From: JBDSKH01 sp050245915
GTDB lineage: Bacteria; Actinomycetota; Actinomycetes; Actinomycetales; Microbacteriaceae
Assembly: GCA_050245915.1 (NCBI GenBank)
Contig: JBFWWZ010000010.1
Location: 1 to 64,000 of the forward strand
Reading direction: 5' to 3'
Length of the DNA stretch: 64,000 nt
The notes below the pieces were generated by a model. That model was not told the origin of the DNA and did not search any database. It was given only the letters and a program-made list of their open reading frames with translations. Position 1 is the stretch's first letter. The number at the start of each line of letters is the position of its first letter. This document shows positions 59,957-64,000 of this stretch, piece after piece. The position numbers and the translations under genes were made by a program.

Positions 59957-60777
59957 AGTTCGAGCCCCCGGGCCTGCTTGACCGCCGTGATCTTCGCTGG
60001 CTCGAACCACGACCGCCCCTGCTTCGTTGGCGGCACGTCACGACGCTGCGGAGCACCCGGAGAGGAATACGACACCAGTAGCTCCGGCCCGTCCCGTGTC
60101 GGCGACGACTCGTCGATCGGTTCTGCGCTCGCGTCGGGTTCGGGGTGGCGGCGCAGCAGTGAGACGTACCCGACGTACGGGTTGACGACCAAGGCGTAGT
60201 CACCGGAGATCAACACCCGGTCGTTGGTGCCCTCGCCGGGTTCGTCGTAGACGTACCCGTTCTCAAGTGCCGCCTGGGTGGTCTCCTCGCCGTAGTCCCA
60301 CTGCGCGAGGTAGTCCACCGCATCGACATGCCCCAGCTCGCCGAGGATGCGCAACGGGCGGTCGGCCTCATCTCCTTGGAGGAACACCACGGTGATCCAC
60401 CGCGACGGCGCCGCCTCTTCGACGGCGGGTTCGGGGTGCCACGCAATCCGCCCCGCCGCGATGAATCCCTCTGCGAGCCGGTCGTAGGCCTGATCCACCA
60501 GACGCGCCGAGTGTCGCAGCTCCTCGGCCGTGGTGAGAGCGTCCCGGACCCCGGCTGTGTGGTCGCCGTCGTCGTTGAACGCGTGCGCGGCTTTCCGCTC
60601 GTGCACGTCGGCGAGCTGTTCCAGCACCTGGTGGAGCGACCGCATCCCCGAGGACAGGTCACCGATCACCCCGTACATCTGAGCGGGCTGATCGAACGTA
60701 CGGCTCGCGTGCGCGAGACCCCGCAGTGCCTCGGACGCCTCAGCGGCATCGGCGGTGGAGTCAAAGAACGTGGGCAT
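59953..60777 (-). CDS. ICE protein of unknown function, 274 aa
   Basis: 274 residues: helical first half (GVIGDLSSGMRSLHQVLEQL, VHERKAAHAFNDDGDHTAG), then an alpha/beta part with ITVVFLQGDEADRPLRILGE and WDYGEETTQAAL. Similar two-part proteins head transfer operons of actinobacterial ICEs. AGGAGG lies 6 nt before ATG 60777; ATG 60780 is too close. First gene of the VirB4-VirD4 message. Confidence 0.65.
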   Translation of the reverse strand: MPTFFDSTADAAEASEALRGLAHASRTFDQPAQMYGVIGDLSSGMRSLHQVLEQLADVHERKAAHAFNDDGDHTAGVRDALTTAEELRHSARLVDQAYDRLAEGFIAAGRIAWHPEPAVEEAAPSRWITVVFLQGDEADRPLRILGELGHVDAVDYLAQWDYGEETTQAALENGYVYDEPGEGTNDRVLISGDYALVVNPYVGYVSLLRRHPEPDASAEPIDESSPTRDGPELLVSYSSPGAPQRRDVPPTKQGRSWFEPAKITAVKQARGLEL

Positions 60778-60801
60778 CATGGACCTCCTGGCATCGTGTG
60801 C

Positions 60802-60814
60802 CAAGCAGGTGCGC
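60802..60814. promoter_or_regulatory. Shared upstream motif, copy 2
   Basis: CAAGCAGGTGCGC, 25-37 bp above the 59953-60777 gene start, matching 12 of 13 bases at 56115-56127. Confidence 0.35.
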
Positions 60815-60866
60815 TGAGCCGTCCTCTTCTCCGGTGGCTCACTGACCCGCCCGATAGCATGGCCGC

Positions 60867-61646
60867 GTGGGACGTATTCCGGGCTACTACGAGTGGGACG
60901 ACGATGACCTGACGCCCGGACGCAAGAAGGAGGGCGGGCTTCATCAGAACCTGTTCGATGCCGACGGCAGCCTGAAAGGAAGCGCACGATTCGTTCCCGC
61001 AGACGAGGTTGACCCCGACCCCATCTACGTCACGGAATACGTGACAGAGCACGTCTACGTTCCGGCTGAAGAGAGGCGTCTCACGCCAGAACAGCAGGAG
61101 CTGGCCGACCTCATCGGCGAGGTCCTTGTCGCGTTCTTGGCCAAGGGAATCGATCGGGCAAAGCCGCACGTCAAGAAGTGGTGGGCGGAATCAGTTCGTC
61201 CGTTTGTGAGTGAACAACGCGCACGGTTGTTCCAGCCGCGTCCGAAGGGTGCGTCGAAGGCCAACCGTGCTCTGCTGAACGCTGACCTCCACACGGAGAC
61301 CTCCGATCAGACTCCGTCTGAAGGTGCCGTATCCGTGTCTCGCCCAAAGATGTCGAGCGCCGAGGCTCAGGCTCGCTATCTCGCAGCGATGGCTGCGCGC
61401 GCATTCAGTGAGGAACAGATGCGGTTGGTTCGGAGCGCGGACATCATCAATGCAGAGGGTGTCGCTGAGGTTGAGGCTAGGCTCGCGGAGCTACCGCCCA
61501 ACGAGGTGCGCGAGTTGATGTCCAGAATGGTCACCGATCCCTCGATGCTCAGCGAAGAGACCTTGGCAGAGCTGGCAAGCGTGCTCGCGAGGGTTCGCCG
61601 TCCCACCCAGGTCGAGTTCCAACAGCTACCCCGAGAACTCGACTGA
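60867..61646 (+). CDS. ICE gene on the opposite strand, unknown function
   Basis: 259 residues, GTG start 6 nt after TAGCAT (60855-60860). Opens GRIPGYYEWDDDDLTPGRKK, acidic and low in hydrophobics; a helical segment QQELADLIGEVLVAFLAKGI near 75 and a C-terminal helical tail (SSAEAQARYLAAMAARAFSE). Lower GC than its neighbours and the only plus-strand gene in the transfer module, so it has its own control. Recognised as a recurrent actinobacterial protein without known role; a cargo, exclusion or defence role is speculative. Confidence 0.68.
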   Translation: MGRIPGYYEWDDDDLTPGRKKEGGLHQNLFDADGSLKGSARFVPADEVDPDPIYVTEYVTEHVYVPAEERRLTPEQQELADLIGEVLVAFLAKGIDRAKPHVKKWWAESVRPFVSEQRARLFQPRPKGASKANRALLNADLHTETSDQTPSEGAVSVSRPKMSSAEAQARYLAAMAARAFSEEQMRLVRSADIINAEGVAEVEARLAELPPNEVRELMSRMVTDPSMLSEETLAELASVLARVRRPTQVEFQQLPRELD

Positions 61647-61667
61647 ACGGCTCCCGCGTACTGCTGT

Positions 61668-63134
61668 CTATACGCGGCGACACAGCGGCAGCGCGGCTGC
61701 GGTGAACGCGGCGGCTTGCTGTCCAACGAGCAGACGGGTCTCGCAGGAGGCCTGGATCGCGGCCTGCTCGATCGCAGCGACCGCGGCGTCGAGTTCCTCC
61801 ACGGTCGGGGCGGAGATGGCGATGAGTCCGGTGTAGCGGAGGATGCCGTGGCCGGCGGTGAGGTCGGCTTCCTGTTGGAGCACGTCGTGGTACTCGGCGG
61901 TCTGTGAGGCGTCCTCGATCTGGCCGATCTTCGCTCGTTGGGCTTGGTCGGAGATGTGCTCGACCTTCTTCTTGCGGATGTCGCGGGCAGCTTGATCGGA
62001 GCGCATCGGGGTGCAGATCAGCGAGAACGACCGCTGGATACCGGTGGACAGCAGCACCGGCGACAAGAAACCCGGATACACCAGCGACCTGGGCCATTCG
62101 CTGACCCACAGCACGGCATGGTGGGCGGAGTCGGTGCGCAACCGGCCCCATGTCTCGGTTACCGCGACCGGGCCCGCCGTGGCCAGCGACTGGCCGAGTT
62201 GGCCGTGGCGCTCCAGGGTTGCCGCGATGGCGGGATCGTAGGTGGAGCGCAGCATGACGGCGATCTGCCCTGGGCTGAGCCAGCCCGAGGGTGCGAGGTC
62301 GGCGGAGCGCAGCGCCGCAACCAGCGTGTTCATCTCCTGACGCAGCACATTCGCCGCACCTCGGATGCCGCCGCCGGCGGTTCTGATCTGCCGCGCCGCA
62401 GCCCTCATATCGAGCGACAAAGACAACGTGGTGGCATGACGTTCACCGGCGGGTCCAGCACGTTCGATCAGCTCGGCGTAGGTGTCGGCCGCCCATGATC
62501 CGTCGGGCGTACCGTGCGCGGCCCACCACTCGGCCAGCCCGGTTCCGGAATCCGGCAGAGTCCGCTCCAGGACCTGCAGCGTGGCAACGCGGCCCGAGCG
62601 GCACACGGTGGCGAGCACGCGACCCCAGGAGGTGACGCGGCGTTCCTGCTCGCCGGGGTCGAGGAGCACGAACGCGGGATGGGTGACCTCACAGACCACG
62701 GTCAGAGTGCCGGCGTGGGGGTCGTGGATCATCCCGGCTCCGGTGTCAGGGTCGTTGAACTCCCGCAGGCGTGCCATGTCCCCAGGCAGCGCGAGCGTCC
62801 CGACCGGGCGGGGTGTGACGATCCTGCGCCGGTACAGGAGCTGGCCGCCGGTGGTGCGCCACAGCCACCAGCACGTCACGGGCAGCCATTCGACGATGGG
62901 CCTACCTGCAATGGGTATCCAGGTCAGCGCAGCCGAGAGCACCCAGACGGGTGCGGTGTATGCGAGCAGCATCCCGCCTCCTGCATAGAACGCGACGATC
63001 AGTGTGGCACCGCCGATAGCGAGAGTGATGAGCTGCGTCAGAGACAGCCCAAGAAGGATGCCGCGGCGGGTGAGGCGGGAGAACTTCACCGGCACGAGAT
63101 CGCCCGTGCTTCGCTGGTTCTGGTTCGAGGTCAC
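61668..63134 (-). CDS. SCO6880-family conjugation protein
   Basis: 488 residues: two N-terminal membrane segments (about 30-50 and 54-75, LSLTQLITLAIGGATLIVA), then GTLALPGDMARLREFNDPDTGAG-type region, and a soluble body including SFSLICTPMRSDQAARDIRKKK. I recognise the SCO6880 family, which sits with PrgI/VirB3-like roles next to VirB4 in actinobacterial ICEs. GTG 63134 is 5 nt after the upstream stop. Confidence 0.8.
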   Translation of the reverse strand: MTSNQNQRSTGDLVPVKFSRLTRRGILLGLSLTQLITLAIGGATLIVAFYAGGGMLLAYTAPVWVLSAALTWIPIAGRPIVEWLPVTCWWLWRTTGGQLLYRRRIVTPRPVGTLALPGDMARLREFNDPDTGAGMIHDPHAGTLTVVCEVTHPAFVLLDPGEQERRVTSWGRVLATVCRSGRVATLQVLERTLPDSGTGLAEWWAAHGTPDGSWAADTYAELIERAGPAGERHATTLSLSLDMRAAARQIRTAGGGIRGAANVLRQEMNTLVAALRSADLAPSGWLSPGQIAVMLRSTYDPAIAATLERHGQLGQSLATAGPVAVTETWGRLRTDSAHHAVLWVSEWPRSLVYPGFLSPVLLSTGIQRSFSLICTPMRSDQAARDIRKKKVEHISDQAQRAKIGQIEDASQTAEYHDVLQQEADLTAGHGILRYTGLIAISAPTVEELDAAVAAIEQAAIQASCETRLLVGQQAAAFTAAALPLCRRV

Positions 63135-63138
63135 GGGT

Positions 63139-64000
63139 CTACTCCTTCGGCGCTCGCGGCGCAGGCGGTGTGGGCTTCGGCGCTGGTGGCGGCGGGGCGG
63201 GATCGCTCCTTGGCGCGGGCGGGGCCGGACTCGACGATGGCTGAGCGACCTGAGCAGGCGCAGCTGGGGTCTGAGCGGCAGGCGGTGGCGGTGGTGTCTG
63301 AGCGGCGGCATCCGCAGCGTGCTCGCCCTGGGTGCCCAGAGCGGTTCCGACTTTCGGCCCGGCGGTGGCGGCTCCCTTGGCGACCTGCGCCCCGACGACC
63401 ACGGCGGCAGCGGCAGGTCCAGCGGCCGCAGCACCGCCACCGGACGCAGCGGCACCTCCACCCGATGCGCCAGCCCCGCTTCCGGCCGAGGATACAGGCG
63501 TCGGTTTCGGCGCGGGTGGCGCGCTCCCACCGCCTCCACGGCCCGCGCCGCCACCTCCACCGCTGTTGCCTGCACCATCGAGTACCTTCTTCGGCTCCGC
63601 GCCGCCGCCCGCGCCGCGTCCGGGGACGGGGACGGGCCGGTTGAGAGCGTGTTTGGCATCTTGTTCGGAGCCGATCGCGTGGTACATGTCGAAACCGACG
63701 AACGCAATGAACTTGTACGTCAGGTAGGGCGCGAACGCGGCCATCGCCATCAGCACGATCCCCGCGATGGGGTCGCTGATCGAGGCGAGGTCGGCGTCGA
63801 TGGGTGCGGAGACTTGGGTGATCGCAACGAGGAACATTACGACGAGCACGAGCTTGGAGCAGATCAGCGCGACGACGAACATCGCCCACTTCCCGATCCA
63901 ACCCCGCGAGGCGTCCCACGACGCGCCACTGAAGGCGAGTGGGGCGAACACGATCGCGACCAGCAGCAGGGCTTTGCGTACGAGGAGGGAGAGCCAGACG
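63139..64000 (-). CDS. TrbL/VirB6-like membrane protein, 5' end outside window
   Basis: The frame is still open at base 64000, so the N-terminus is missing. Hydrophobic segments WLSLLVRKALLLVAIVFAPL, FVVALICSKLVLVVMFLVA and AGIVLMAMAAFAPYLTYKFI precede a low-complexity Gly/Ala/Pro-rich C-terminus (about 150 residues). This is the pattern of the TrbL/VirB6 channel component in actinobacterial ICEs. About 287 residues are visible. Confidence 0.75.
   Translation of the reverse strand, partial: VWLSLLVRKALLLVAIVFAPLAFSGASWDASRGWIGKWAMFVVALICSKLVLVVMFLVAITQVSAPIDADLASISDPIAGIVLMAMAAFAPYLTYKFIAFVGFDMYHAIGSEQDAKHALNRPVPVPGRGAGGGAEPKKVLDGAGNSGGGGGAGRGGGGSAPPAPKPTPVSSAGSGAGASGGGAAASGGGAAAAGPAAAAVVVGAQVAKGAATAGPKVGTALGTQGEHAADAAAQTPPPPPAAQTPAAPAQVAQPSSSPAPPAPRSDPAPPPPAPKPTPPAPRAPKE

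Larger units (their letters stand above)
52927..64000. mobile_element. Integrative conjugative element at tRNA-His, far end outside window
   Basis: Integrase next to a tRNA 3' end, followed by SSB, DUF4913, VirD4/TraG coupling protein, VirB4-like ATPase, SCO6880-family and TrbL-like proteins, all on the minus strand except one. This is the standard set of an actinobacterial ICE with a type IV-like transfer apparatus. The relaxase, cargo and attR must lie beyond base 64000. Confidence 0.83.

Overview
The window is high-GC, densely packed chromosomal DNA from an actinobacterium. Gene content (trHbO, PaiB-type and DUF2510 proteins, sensor-domain histidine kinase, PepN, Orn, EttA) and promoter style fit Microbacteriaceae, probably Microbacterium or a close relative; this assignment is by recognition, not by search. 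Many genes have a TANNNT hexamer 6-7 nt before the start codon, so leaderless transcription appears common.

Layout. 1-22.7 kb is core metabolism: a truncated FGGY sugar kinase divergent from a class II aldolase, RidA, a D-Ala-D-Ala carboxypeptidase, VOC protein, pta-ackA, a two-component system, Dps, an amidohydrolase-PaiB pair, a frameshifted Nei glycosylase behind rpiB, pepN, an MscS channel, trHbO, an FAD dehydrogenase and TesB. 22.7-31.5 kb is a PucR-controlled ureide locus: DUF2877, FdrA, DUF1116, carbamate kinase, a biuret-hydrolase-like cysteine hydrolase and an NCS2-type permease fused to an allophanate-hydrolase-C-terminal-like domain. This looks like phosphorolytic, ATP-yielding use of a carbamoylated compound. 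31.6-37.3 kb holds two small transporter and regulator groups, EttA and lipoproteins.

37.7-47.2 kb is a 9.5 kb deleted prophage inserted by a serine integrase into a host ssb gene. The two halves of ssb lie at its ends and rejoin in frame; attB and attP can be read off, sharing a 5-bp core. It keeps a P27-type small terminase, a truncated tape-measure protein, an S74-like tail fibre remnant and a RepA-like ATPase. Most head genes are missing.

47.4-52.9 kb returns to host genes: msrA, an aldo/keto reductase, a DMT transporter, a small gene with a perfect LexA box over its promoter, tRNA-Arg, a MarR regulator, orn and tRNA-His. From tRNA-His to the window end lies one end of an integrative conjugative element. 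It carries its own serine integrase, whose 3' end is antisense to the tRNA, an SSB, DUF4913, a VirD4/TraG coupling protein, a VirB4-like ATPase, an SCO6880-family protein and a TrbL/VirB6-like membrane protein cut by the window edge.

Four gaps between convergent genes carry the same palindromic REP-like repeat, probably acting as shared terminators.
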